From Methylacidiphilum caldifontis (GTDB taxonomy: Bacteria > Verrucomicrobiota > Verrucomicrobiia > Methylacidiphilales > Methylacidiphilaceae), in NCBI RefSeq assembly GCF_017310505.1, contig NZ_CP065957.1:930001-994000 (forward strand): a stretch of 64,000 nt of DNA. Reading direction: 5' to 3'. A model generated the notes under the pieces. It did not search any database and was not told where the DNA came from. It worked only from the letters and a program-made list of their open reading frames with translations. The position numbers and the translations under genes are program-made. Below are positions 37,484 to 45,002 of this stretch, piece by piece (positions within the stretch are counted from its first letter, which is position 1; each line of letters begins with the position of its first letter).

Positions 37484-37936
37484 TCAGTTGGAAGACTTGT
37501 ATTCTACTTTTATAAGATCCCTTAGGGCCTGCCAATCAAGTATTTTTCCCTCTTTACCCAGAAGAATCTTTATAGCATCCTCTTTGCTTTTGTAGGCTGA
37601 CAGATTCATGCCCATGGGACTTCTTATCTGAGGACTTCTCACATAAGAAGCAAGCTCGGCCGGAATGAATTCATCAGTATTTAAAAAGTTTATCACATAA
37701 GCTCTTTTTATGTCTTCCTCATTATGGTTGTAATATCCTACCATGCATTCTACAGAATCAAACTTATAAACCTTACCCTTCTTCGTTATTACTTCAGTAG
37801 CAAATCTCTTATCAGCTATAACCATTTTACAATATTCACATATATCCTCACCAGGCCTTATGAGTTCTGGTTTTTCCGATGTGCAGGAAAAAAAGAGGAG
37901 GAGGAAACTCCAAAGCACTCGGATTAAAGGTTTCAT
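37484..37936 (-). CDS. nosL: NosL, copper chaperone lipoprotein
   Basis: NosL is an outer- or inner-membrane lipoprotein that carries Cu(I) to NosZ. The 150 residues have a lipobox in LLFFSC, the family motif DICEYCKMVIADKRFA and a second region DSVECMVGYY. Met-rich SPMGMNLSAY follows. Its ATG overlaps the upstream gene's stop (ATGA). Sampled codons are AGA/AGG and ATA as in the other nos genes. Confidence 0.94.
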   Translation of the reverse strand: MKPLIRVLWSFLLLFFSCTSEKPELIRPGEDICEYCKMVIADKRFATEVITKKGKVYKFDSVECMVGYYNHNEEDIKRAYVINFLNTDEFIPAELASYVRSPQIRSPMGMNLSAYKSKEDAIKILLGKEGKILDWQALRDLIKVEYKSSN

Positions 37937-38535
37937 GCAAGCTTCATCATCATCTTTGTGGGCTTTGAGTGTATAAGGCCTAAGATAATCGCAACAACGC
38001 CAAGCAATAGAGAAACTATAGCTATATAGCCACCAATATCAGGGAAGGAGCTTGCAGTCATGTTCAACAGATGTTTGGTCCCTATTAGTGGGGGTTGATA
38101 GGCAAGCCCTGGTACCTTTATAGGTGCGTTAGGATCAAGGTTGTGTCCATAGTCATACTCCCATCTGTAAAAGTCTGCAATGCCTATAAGGGCAATAGCT
38201 ATAAATGTTCCGACCCAAGCGAAAAGAAGTACCCTTTTACCAAGAAGTGCCGAGATAAGCCCAAAAGCTATAAGAAAACCAATTATGAAGGGAAGTATTT
38301 TTAATTCAGGTACAGCATTAGGGTCTATGTGTTTCATCCCAATGTAGTGATTCAAAAGATTTATGTTGAAAAGGTCAAACTCTGTACCTCCGGTTATTGT
38401 ATTTAGCCATATAAACATCCTAATTCCTTCAGGATACTGAGGGGCTAGAAGCTGGATTTTCCAAAAGGGGAAAAAGTAAGAAAGGATAAGCAATAGAGAG
38501 GCAAGGGTTATAATTGCCCTTGATATTATATTCAT
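37933..38535 (-). CDS. Membrane protein of clade II nos clusters
   Basis: A 200-residue protein with about four to five membrane segments. It starts with a helix, then has a periplasmic part containing FPFWKIQLLAPQYPEGIRMF and LLNHYIGMKHIDPNAVPE with His and Met residues. I recall homologues between nosZ and nosL in nos clusters of Bacteroidetes and Aquificota; their role is unknown, perhaps metal handling or electron transfer to NosZ. It begins 14 bases after nosZ and overlaps nosL by 4. Confidence 0.78.
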   Translation of the reverse strand: MNIISRAIITLASLLLILSYFFPFWKIQLLAPQYPEGIRMFIWLNTITGGTEFDLFNINLLNHYIGMKHIDPNAVPELKILPFIIGFLIAFGLISALLGKRVLLFAWVGTFIAIALIGIADFYRWEYDYGHNLDPNAPIKVPGLAYQPPLIGTKHLLNMTASSFPDIGGYIAIVSLLLGVVAIILGLIHSKPTKMMMKLA

Positions 38536-38549
38536 TTCTCATCGCCTCT

Positions 38550-40532
38550 TTACTTTTGTGTTATAGGGGTACCTGTGTAATATTTTAAGGGAACATTAGA
38601 GCCTTCAGGTGATACCCTTACATAACCCTGCATTTCTTGGTGTAGTGCAGAACAAAAGTCGGTGCAATAAAATGCATGAATGCCAGGAGCTTTAGGCCTC
38701 CACACAAGAGTCTTAGTCTCTCCCGGCATAACCAGTATTTGTGCATTATCTGAACCCCTGATAGCAAAGCCGTGAGGTATATCCCAGTCCTGTTCAAGGT
38801 TGGTCAGGTGAAAGTAAACTGTGTCTCCTACCATTATACCCTCAATGTTGTCGGGAAAAAAGTGGGATCGGATCATGGTCATACATACATGAACCTCGTT
38901 ACCCTTTCTCTCAACCTTTGCATCTTTTTCCGCCTTCACTGCATAGGGATGCTCGTTCTCAGCAAGAGGATATATTTTTATAACGTTTTTCATCAGTAGA
39001 TCTGCTGGTATAGCTTGAGCATAGTGGGGCTCTCCTATAGTTGGGAAATCTAGGAGAAGCTGCATCTTATCGCCTGTTATATCATAAAGTTGCGCTGACT
39101 GGAAAAGCTCAGGACCTGTGGGAAGGTATCTATCCTTTGTAATCTTGTTCATAGCAAGGAGATACTTACCCCAAGGTTTTGTCGAATCACCTCCGGGTAT
39201 CATCAGGTGTCCTATCGAATAGTAAGTGGGTATCCTATCAACCACTTTACCACTTTTGTAGTCGTATTTGACCACTTCTGAAGAGACAAAGCAAGAGGTA
39301 TAAGCAAAACCTTTTCCATCAAATTCCGTGTGAAGGGGGCCAAGTCCAGGCTTTTGAATTTCACAATGGAGTACAGCATCGTACTTCAGAACAGGTATAC
39401 CATCCACCTCCTTCTCAAAAGCTTTCTGTTCTATAGCTTTTAGCATCTTAGAGAAGGAATGTATAGGTATAACAGTGGCAAGCTTCCCATTTCCAACAAT
39501 GTATTCGCCATCGGGAGACACATCAACACCGTGAGGAGACTTGGGAGTAGGGAGGTAATACACAACACCGGGACATTCCTTGGGATTAATTACCTTCACT
39601 GATTTTTTAACTTCGGAGAAGGCCATGTGTTTTTTCTCATCCCAGTAGTTGTGATAGTAAACCGTGGGCATTTCCTGATACTTGCCTTGTGCAATATACT
39701 CTTCTGCCTTTTTCCAGTTGACAGCTGCTATATAATCCTTGTCATTCCTTGAGGCATTTATTTCAAGAAGGGTGTAAGCTTGCTCCGTGTTATAACAGGT
39801 AAAGAAAGCCCAACCATAAGATGGTCCTTTTCCACAATGCGCCAAGTCATAGTCAAATCCTGGCATAAGTATTTGGAAAGCCACATCCATCTTACCCGGC
39901 TCGTCAGCTTTTATAAAGGATAATGTTCCTTTAAAATTCTCAGCGTAGGAGCTTATGGGTACATCCTTCTGAGGGATAGGAATAGAAAAGCGTGTTGCAG
40001 CAGTAATATATTTTGAATCAGGCGTTATAAAGGGAGACGCATGGTTTCCTGCAGTGTTAGGAATCTCTAGGATTTCCTTTGTCACAAAGGAGAAGAGATC
40101 AATCCTAGCTATCCTCGGCGTGTTGTTGGCGTTTATAAAAAGCCATCTGCCATTAGGAACTCCGTCAGTCTGAGAAAGCTCAGTATGATGACTGTCATCC
40201 CACGGAATAAAGCCGTGTGAGGTCATAAGCATAGGTTTTGTCTCAGGTGTGTAGCCATATCCCGACTCTGGATCCTGAGCGAAAACCTTTATTACATTTA
40301 TGAGCCTTCCAGAAGGAAGTCCATAAACGGAAACTTGCCCACTGAAGCCACCTGACAAAAAGGCGTAAAACTCATCGTATTTACCCGGAGGAACGTAGAC
40401 CTTAGAGGCTACATCGGTAGTCCCCACCTCCGTCCTCATAGTTTCCTTCTTTTGCTGGCATCCCACCAATAAAACACCCACCAGGAGGCCCAAAAGCCCT
40501 CCAATCAACAGCTTCTTTTTCTTTCCTAACAT
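38550..40532 (-). CDS. nosZ: Nitrous oxide reductase, clade II type, lipoprotein
   Basis: NosZ reduces N2O to N2 in the periplasm with CuA and CuZ centres. The 660-residue protein begins with a Sec lipoprotein signal (lipobox LLVGC, Cys25), not a twin-arginine signal, which fits clade II. CuZ histidines H115, H116 and H164 keep the spacing of Paracoccus NosZ (1 and 48), and SPHGVD, GPLHTEF and GEPHYAQ supply more. The C-terminal CuA site CTDFCSALHQEM (C623, C627, H631, M634) is complete. Start ATG at 40532 has a strong AAAGGAGGT ribosome site. It follows a cytochrome c gene by 30 bases. Confidence 0.96.
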   Translation of the reverse strand: MLGKKKKLLIGGLLGLLVGVLLVGCQQKKETMRTEVGTTDVASKVYVPPGKYDEFYAFLSGGFSGQVSVYGLPSGRLINVIKVFAQDPESGYGYTPETKPMLMTSHGFIPWDDSHHTELSQTDGVPNGRWLFINANNTPRIARIDLFSFVTKEILEIPNTAGNHASPFITPDSKYITAATRFSIPIPQKDVPISSYAENFKGTLSFIKADEPGKMDVAFQILMPGFDYDLAHCGKGPSYGWAFFTCYNTEQAYTLLEINASRNDKDYIAAVNWKKAEEYIAQGKYQEMPTVYYHNYWDEKKHMAFSEVKKSVKVINPKECPGVVYYLPTPKSPHGVDVSPDGEYIVGNGKLATVIPIHSFSKMLKAIEQKAFEKEVDGIPVLKYDAVLHCEIQKPGLGPLHTEFDGKGFAYTSCFVSSEVVKYDYKSGKVVDRIPTYYSIGHLMIPGGDSTKPWGKYLLAMNKITKDRYLPTGPELFQSAQLYDITGDKMQLLLDFPTIGEPHYAQAIPADLLMKNVIKIYPLAENEHPYAVKAEKDAKVERKGNEVHVCMTMIRSHFFPDNIEGIMVGDTVYFHLTNLEQDWDIPHGFAIRGSDNAQILVMPGETKTLVWRPKAPGIHAFYCTDFCSALHQEMQGYVRVSPEGSNVPLKYYTGTPITQK

Positions 40533-40562
40533 GATGCCACCTCCTTTAAATTAAAATCCCAA

Positions 40563-41018
40563 TTACTTTTCATCAACGCTCCTTAGATATTCAAGTATTG
40601 CTCTTGCATCACCCTGAGAGACATTCTGAAAGGCCATCTGAGTAAGATACTCGGAAAGTAGTTGGCTTGCTATAGGATCCTTTTGTTCCATCTCGGCGGG
40701 ATTTAGTATCATGTTCATGATCCATTCGGGCTTCCTTCTCTTTGTAACACCTTTGAGAGGAGGTCCCACATACCTCTCCTCAAGCTTGTGACATGAAGCA
40801 CATTTAGTATCAAAAATTTCTTTGCCTTTTTTGACAAGGCTTTGGTCTATGGAGCCTAGCTTAACCTCTTTGATAGGACCAATACCCTTATCACTTACTG
40901 CCTTCTCATTTGGCGGATCAGGCAAGGGAGAAGCGGGTGAAGGAATATCCGCAGACTTTGCTCGATACGAAAAGATCAAAAGACCTGAAAGAGAAAAGAG
41001 CAGAACCGTTTTCACCAC
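40563..41018 (-). CDS. Cytochrome c, first gene of the nos operon
   Basis: A small exported cytochrome with signal helix, a Pro-rich linker and one heme site CASCHKLEERYVGPPLKG, followed by an axial Met candidate in MILNPAEM. It likely donates electrons to NosZ, taking them from ACIII encoded just upstream. GTG at 41018 with AAGGAA before it is preferred over TTG at 41045, because a promoter with -10 at 41047-41052 would leave too little leader for the longer form. Confidence 0.82.
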   Translation of the reverse strand: MVKTVLLFSLSGLLIFSYRAKSADIPSPASPLPDPPNEKAVSDKGIGPIKEVKLGSIDQSLVKKGKEIFDTKCASCHKLEERYVGPPLKGVTKRRKPEWIMNMILNPAEMEQKDPIASQLLSEYLTQMAFQNVSQGDARAILEYLRSVDEK

Positions 41019-41046
41019 ATATTTCCTTGTAATATCATTTAACAAA

Positions 41047-41074
41047 ATATTTAGTCGTAAAGATTTATTGTCAA
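41047..41074 (-). promoter_or_regulatory. Candidate sigma-70-like promoter of the nos operon
   Basis: On the minus strand TTGACA (41074-41069) is followed after 16 bases by AAATAT (41052-41047). A perfect TATAAT also lies at 41079-41074. The start GTG of the first nos gene is 29 bases downstream of the -10 candidate. It shows no evident FNR-type dyad. By-eye only. Confidence 0.4.
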
Positions 41075-41139
41075 TTATAGGTATTCCCTGTTTTTAATAT
41101 AGGACTTTATTGTTTTTAATAGACGATTAATTAATTAAA

Positions 41140-42342
41140 TTAATTATATACTTCTATTGATTCTTGAAGCCTAGGATCATGGATCGGATACAGGTAGGCT
41201 TCGGTAGCTTTTTTGAGATAACCTGCTAAAAAAACAAGGCCCATGCCGATCAAAATAATCATTTCTATCCAGCCCACGGCAAAATTTCGACTCAATTCCA
41301 TCGGCATAACAATCCAATACAACTCCACAGCTTGCATAAAGAGCACCCACAAGGCAACAAATCCCAAAAAATTTTTGTTTTTTTTAGTCGATTGGGGAAG
41401 CAAAAACAGAAATGGCAGAGCAAATCTCCCTCCAACCAACAAAAGAGAAACATAATACCAACCGTCATAATTTCTTCTTATGAAAAAATAAGTTTCCTCG
41501 GGGATATTCCCATACCAGATTAACATATATTGGCTAAAAGCCAGGTAAGCCCATAAGGCAGTAAAAGCAAAAAGCAATTTGCCCAGTAAATGGTAATGTT
41601 CTTCGTTCAGCTGTTGGAGATAACCCCGTTGACGCAGCATAATTAGGATTAGGATCCAGAAACTTAAGCTTGCTCCCGCTGACCCAGCAAAAAGGTAAAA
41701 AGCCCATACGGTTGAACTCCACCGATAATCCAAAGACATCACCCAATCGATAGCAAAAAAGGTAAAAAGAAAACCAAAGATGACAGCAATCGGATAAGCG
41801 AGTCGTTTTAATCTTAAGGAATGATAAGGATTAGCATCCTCGTCCTGGACGCAGGACAACTTGCGAAAAAACCAACTTACAAAACCAAAAAAACAAAAAT
41901 AAATAAAAGCCCTCAGACAAAAAAAAGGAACATTGAGATAAAGGGATTTTTCCAGATAATCTTTAAGTTTTTGAATTTCAGGCCTTGTCCATTCATACAG
42001 AAGATGGGAGGAAAAAATATCGAAAAAGATGGGCAAAGAAAAAAGGCTGACTAAAGGGAAAAGGGAAGCTACATTTTCTACTTGTCTACGGAGCAAGGTA
42101 TCCCAACCCGCATTGGTTACATAATGAAGAAGGACCCAAAAGAAAGAACCTGCACACAAGCCGAAATAAAATAAAAAAGAAAAGAGCCATGCATGGTAAA
42201 ACTCAGATCTGTTGACACCGAACCCCATAAAAGAAATCAAAAGAAGAACAATTCCCGAAATTCCCATAGTCCAAATCGGGCTTTTAAGCTTTTCTTGAGG
42301 AAGAAGAAGCCGATCGTGAGGATGAAGACTAGAGTCGTTCAC
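41140..42342 (-). CDS. actF: Alternative complex III subunit F
   Basis: ActF is a membrane subunit of ACIII, the quinol:cytochrome c oxidoreductase that replaces cytochrome bc1. The 400-residue protein has about ten helices of NrfD-like type, with HAWLFSFLFYFGLCAGSFFW and DWVMSLDYRWSSTVWAFY, typical of ActF. GTG start at 42342 overlaps the actE stop (GTGA). It is the last gene of actABCDEF; the nos operon follows after about 120 bases. Confidence 0.9.
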   Translation of the reverse strand: MNDSSLHPHDRLLLPQEKLKSPIWTMGISGIVLLLISFMGFGVNRSEFYHAWLFSFLFYFGLCAGSFFWVLLHYVTNAGWDTLLRRQVENVASLFPLVSLFSLPIFFDIFSSHLLYEWTRPEIQKLKDYLEKSLYLNVPFFCLRAFIYFCFFGFVSWFFRKLSCVQDEDANPYHSLRLKRLAYPIAVIFGFLFTFFAIDWVMSLDYRWSSTVWAFYLFAGSAGASLSFWILILIMLRQRGYLQQLNEEHYHLLGKLLFAFTALWAYLAFSQYMLIWYGNIPEETYFFIRRNYDGWYYVSLLLVGGRFALPFLFLLPQSTKKNKNFLGFVALWVLFMQAVELYWIVMPMELSRNFAVGWIEMIILIGMGLVFLAGYLKKATEAYLYPIHDPRLQESIEVYN

Positions 42343-42956
42343 GGATTAGCCTCCTTAAATAGTCTTTTTTTCTCATCTGGTAATGCATCAAACAGAACAT
42401 TCTGGCTCCTTTGTAAAGCTCGGATATAAGCAACGATTGCCCATCTTTCTTCAAGGGATAAACTCGAACCATATCCCAACATCATCCCTTGACCATAAGA
42501 AATGATATAAAAGAGTTGGCCATCAGGGATCTGTCGAATATAATCTTGATGATAGTTGGGGACACCTAAAAGATTGAAATGGGTAGCGATCCCATTGCCA
42601 TATCCCGCTAAGCCGTGGCAAGCTGAACAATAAATCTCAAACTTTTCCTTTCCCTTTTTAAGTGTGTTAACACTCACCTCTATTGGGATACCCTCCCCCC
42701 ATTGATCCCCAATAATACCTGTGGAAAAATAAGGATTTTCTACAGGCTCTTCCCAACAAACTGTTCCCGCAACGGGCATCCTTGAAGCTCGACCATCGGG
42801 GAAAAATATACTAGAAGCCTGTTCCTTGACTTTCAATTGCCTGACCATATCGGGAAAAATTTCTAGGGGAGGTTTGCGACTTTTTGATCCCCTTAAACCC
42901 GCTGTAGCCACAACAGTAATAACCAAAAGAAAGCAAATAAAAAAGAAATATCGCAT
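42339..42956 (-). CDS. actE: Alternative complex III subunit E, monoheme cytochrome c
   Basis: The 205-residue protein has an N-terminal helix or signal, the ActE-type segment FPDGRASRMPVAGTV, and one heme site CSACHGLAGYGNG with distal Met in YGQGMMLGYGSSL. In ACIII, ActE accepts electrons from ActA/ActB and gives them to soluble carriers or directly to an oxidase. It follows actD by 14 bases and overlaps actF by 4. Confidence 0.9.
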   Translation of the reverse strand: MRYFFFICFLLVITVVATAGLRGSKSRKPPLEIFPDMVRQLKVKEQASSIFFPDGRASRMPVAGTVCWEEPVENPYFSTGIIGDQWGEGIPIEVSVNTLKKGKEKFEIYCSACHGLAGYGNGIATHFNLLGVPNYHQDYIRQIPDGQLFYIISYGQGMMLGYGSSLSLEERWAIVAYIRALQRSQNVLFDALPDEKKRLFKEANP

Positions 42957-42970
42957 CGTGTTTTAATCCT

Positions 42971-43570
42971 TTATCTGCGAATAAACACAACCTCTTCAGC
43001 TCCAAATTCTTCTAACAGCAACTTCGTTTCCTCTTCCGAAAAAAGAGGATCTGCGTTTTCCACAACCAGGAAAAAACGATCATCCAATCCTTTACGTGCC
43101 AGCTTTTCCCAGTTCCAAACAGGCTTGTAAACTGAAGGCATGCGGGACAATAGAAAAACACCAATGACTGTACTAAAAGAGGCAAAAAGAATAGTCATCT
43201 CTATGAGAACAGGAACAAACGCTTGAAAACCTAAATACGGTTTGCCCTGGACAACGAGGGGATAAAAAAGTCCCTGGAGATGGCTACTCAATACCTCTTT
43301 AAAAAATGCTGGTCGAGGAGCCGATATAGCAGTCACCATGACCAAGGCGATTCCCAATCCAATCAAGCCTCCAACGAGGCTAAAGAAAGAAACCTTTGAT
43401 TTAGCCAGATTCCTAGTTTTATCCATACCATGGATAGGAAAAGGAGAGTAGACTTCCCATTGCGTATAACCCCTTTTTTTCAGTTCTGTTGCTGCAGTCT
43501 TCAATTTTTGAACAGAATTAAATTCCGCCCCAACTCCATAAATCTCCTCATCAATACGTTCAACCTTCAT
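42971..43570 (-). CDS. actD: Alternative complex III subunit D (DUF3341)
   Basis: ActD has a cytoplasmic N-terminal domain (EFNSVQKLKTAATELKKRGY, EVYSPFPIHGMDK) and two membrane helices (FFSLVGGLIGLGIALVMVTA and IEMTILFASFSTVIGVFLL). The ATG at 43570 (MKVERIDEEIYG) is preferred to an upstream start at 43615, which would overlap actC by over 50 bases. Family role is structural; it has no cofactor. Confidence 0.9.
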   Translation of the reverse strand: MKVERIDEEIYGVGAEFNSVQKLKTAATELKKRGYTQWEVYSPFPIHGMDKTRNLAKSKVSFFSLVGGLIGLGIALVMVTAISAPRPAFFKEVLSSHLQGLFYPLVVQGKPYLGFQAFVPVLIEMTILFASFSTVIGVFLLSRMPSVYKPVWNWEKLARKGLDDRFFLVVENADPLFSEEETKLLLEEFGAEEVVFIRR

Positions 43571-45002
43571 AAGTCTTTCCTTCGTTGGAAGAATTATTCC
43601 GCCGCTCCCTTTCATAGACCAACGTCTTTACTTCAGAAATGGCTATTACGGGGAAAAACCGCGTAAAAAGAAGAAACAACATAAAGAAAAATCCAACCGT
43701 GCCCACGAAAAGTCCAATATCCACCCACGTCGGGTAATACATTCTCCAAGAACCGGGGAGAAAATCCCTCGAAAGAGCCGTAACAACAATAACAAACCGC
43801 TCAGCCCACATTCCCACGTTGATCATAATCGAAAGGATAAAGACTATCCAGGGATTCAAGCGTATCCTCTTAAACCAAAAAAGTTGTGGCAATAAAACAT
43901 TAAAACCAAACATTAAAAAATAGGCGATACGGTAAGGGCCAAAAATTCGGTTCCAAAAGACATATCTTTCGTAGTTATTTGCGCTATACCAAGATGTGAA
44001 AAGCTCAATAAGGTAGGAATATCCAACCATTGTGCCTGTAGCCAGCATAATCCTGGCCATATTGTCTATGTGCTTGGGAGTGATAAGATCTTTTAGCTGT
44101 GGATACAACGCTCTAAGAGGAATTAATAAAGTTGCAATCATAGCAAAACCACTAAAGATTGCTCCCGTGATAAAATCGGGTGGGAAAATCGTTTCATGCC
44201 AGCCAGGCAGGATTGTTGTTGCAAAATCCGTAGAAACTACTGATGCCACGGAAACGACAAGGACAGTTGCAATGCCCCCTAGACATAAATAGCCCAACTC
44301 ATAGTTATGCCATTCGGCAGCCGAACCACTCCATCCCCAGCATAGCACATGATATAGCCTCTTTTTCCAACGCTTTTGAGCCCTATCTCTTAATACGGCG
44401 ATATCTGGAATAAGTCCAAAATACCAGAACAAGCAAGAAACCGTAAAATAAGTCCCTACAGCGAATTCATCCCAGAGTAATGCTGCCCTGAAGTTTTGCC
44501 ATATCGCATAGGATTCCGGTACAGGAACAAGATACCAGAACATCCACTGCCGGCCTATGTGAAAGAGGGGAAAGACAGCAGCACAAAGGACAGAAAATAT
44601 GGTCATCGCCTCTGCTGCCCTATTGACCGAATTTCTCCATTTCTGTCGGGTTAGCAGCAAGATTGCCGAGATCAGAGTTCCCGCATGGCCTATCTCAATC
44701 CAAAAAACGAAATTAAGGATCGCCAACCCCCAAAACACTGGGCTATTGAGACCCCATACACCAAGACCTGTACTAATAAAATAAACAATCGTGATGGGTA
44801 AAAACAAAGAAAGGATAAAAGCGATGATAAAGGCTATCCACCACGGCAGTTTGGCGGGCTTCTCTACGATTGAACAGACAGCATCAGTTATCCATCCGTA
44901 GTTTCTATCGTTTAAAACCAAAAGAGGCCTTTCAAGCTCCTGGATTATGAGTTCTTTCTGTTTTTGAGACAACTGACTGGGTAAAGTCGATTTGCTTATC
45001 AT
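43560..45002 (-). CDS. actC: Alternative complex III subunit C (NrfD-like quinol site)
   Basis: The 480-residue membrane protein has ten helices of NrfD/PsrC type and is thought to bind quinol. Motifs include INFVFWIEIGHAGTLISAIL-like helix content, WRNSVNRAAEAMTIF, and HIGRQWMFWYLVPVP, characteristic of ActC. It overlaps actB by 4 bases and actD by 11, so translation is coupled. The menaquinone made through MqnA/MqnC is its probable electron donor. Confidence 0.93.
   Translation of the reverse strand: MISKSTLPSQLSQKQKELIIQELERPLLVLNDRNYGWITDAVCSIVEKPAKLPWWIAFIIAFILSLFLPITIVYFISTGLGVWGLNSPVFWGLAILNFVFWIEIGHAGTLISAILLLTRQKWRNSVNRAAEAMTIFSVLCAAVFPLFHIGRQWMFWYLVPVPESYAIWQNFRAALLWDEFAVGTYFTVSCLFWYFGLIPDIAVLRDRAQKRWKKRLYHVLCWGWSGSAAEWHNYELGYLCLGGIATVLVVSVASVVSTDFATTILPGWHETIFPPDFITGAIFSGFAMIATLLIPLRALYPQLKDLITPKHIDNMARIMLATGTMVGYSYLIELFTSWYSANNYERYVFWNRIFGPYRIAYFLMFGFNVLLPQLFWFKRIRLNPWIVFILSIMINVGMWAERFVIVVTALSRDFLPGSWRMYYPTWVDIGLFVGTVGFFFMLFLLFTRFFPVIAISEVKTLVYERERRNNSSNEGKTYEG

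Noticed and set aside
41119-41146. TTAATTAA stretch as an FNR or NnrR operator
   Set aside because: It does not have the TTGAT-N4-ATCAA form; it is merely AT-rich and palindromic.
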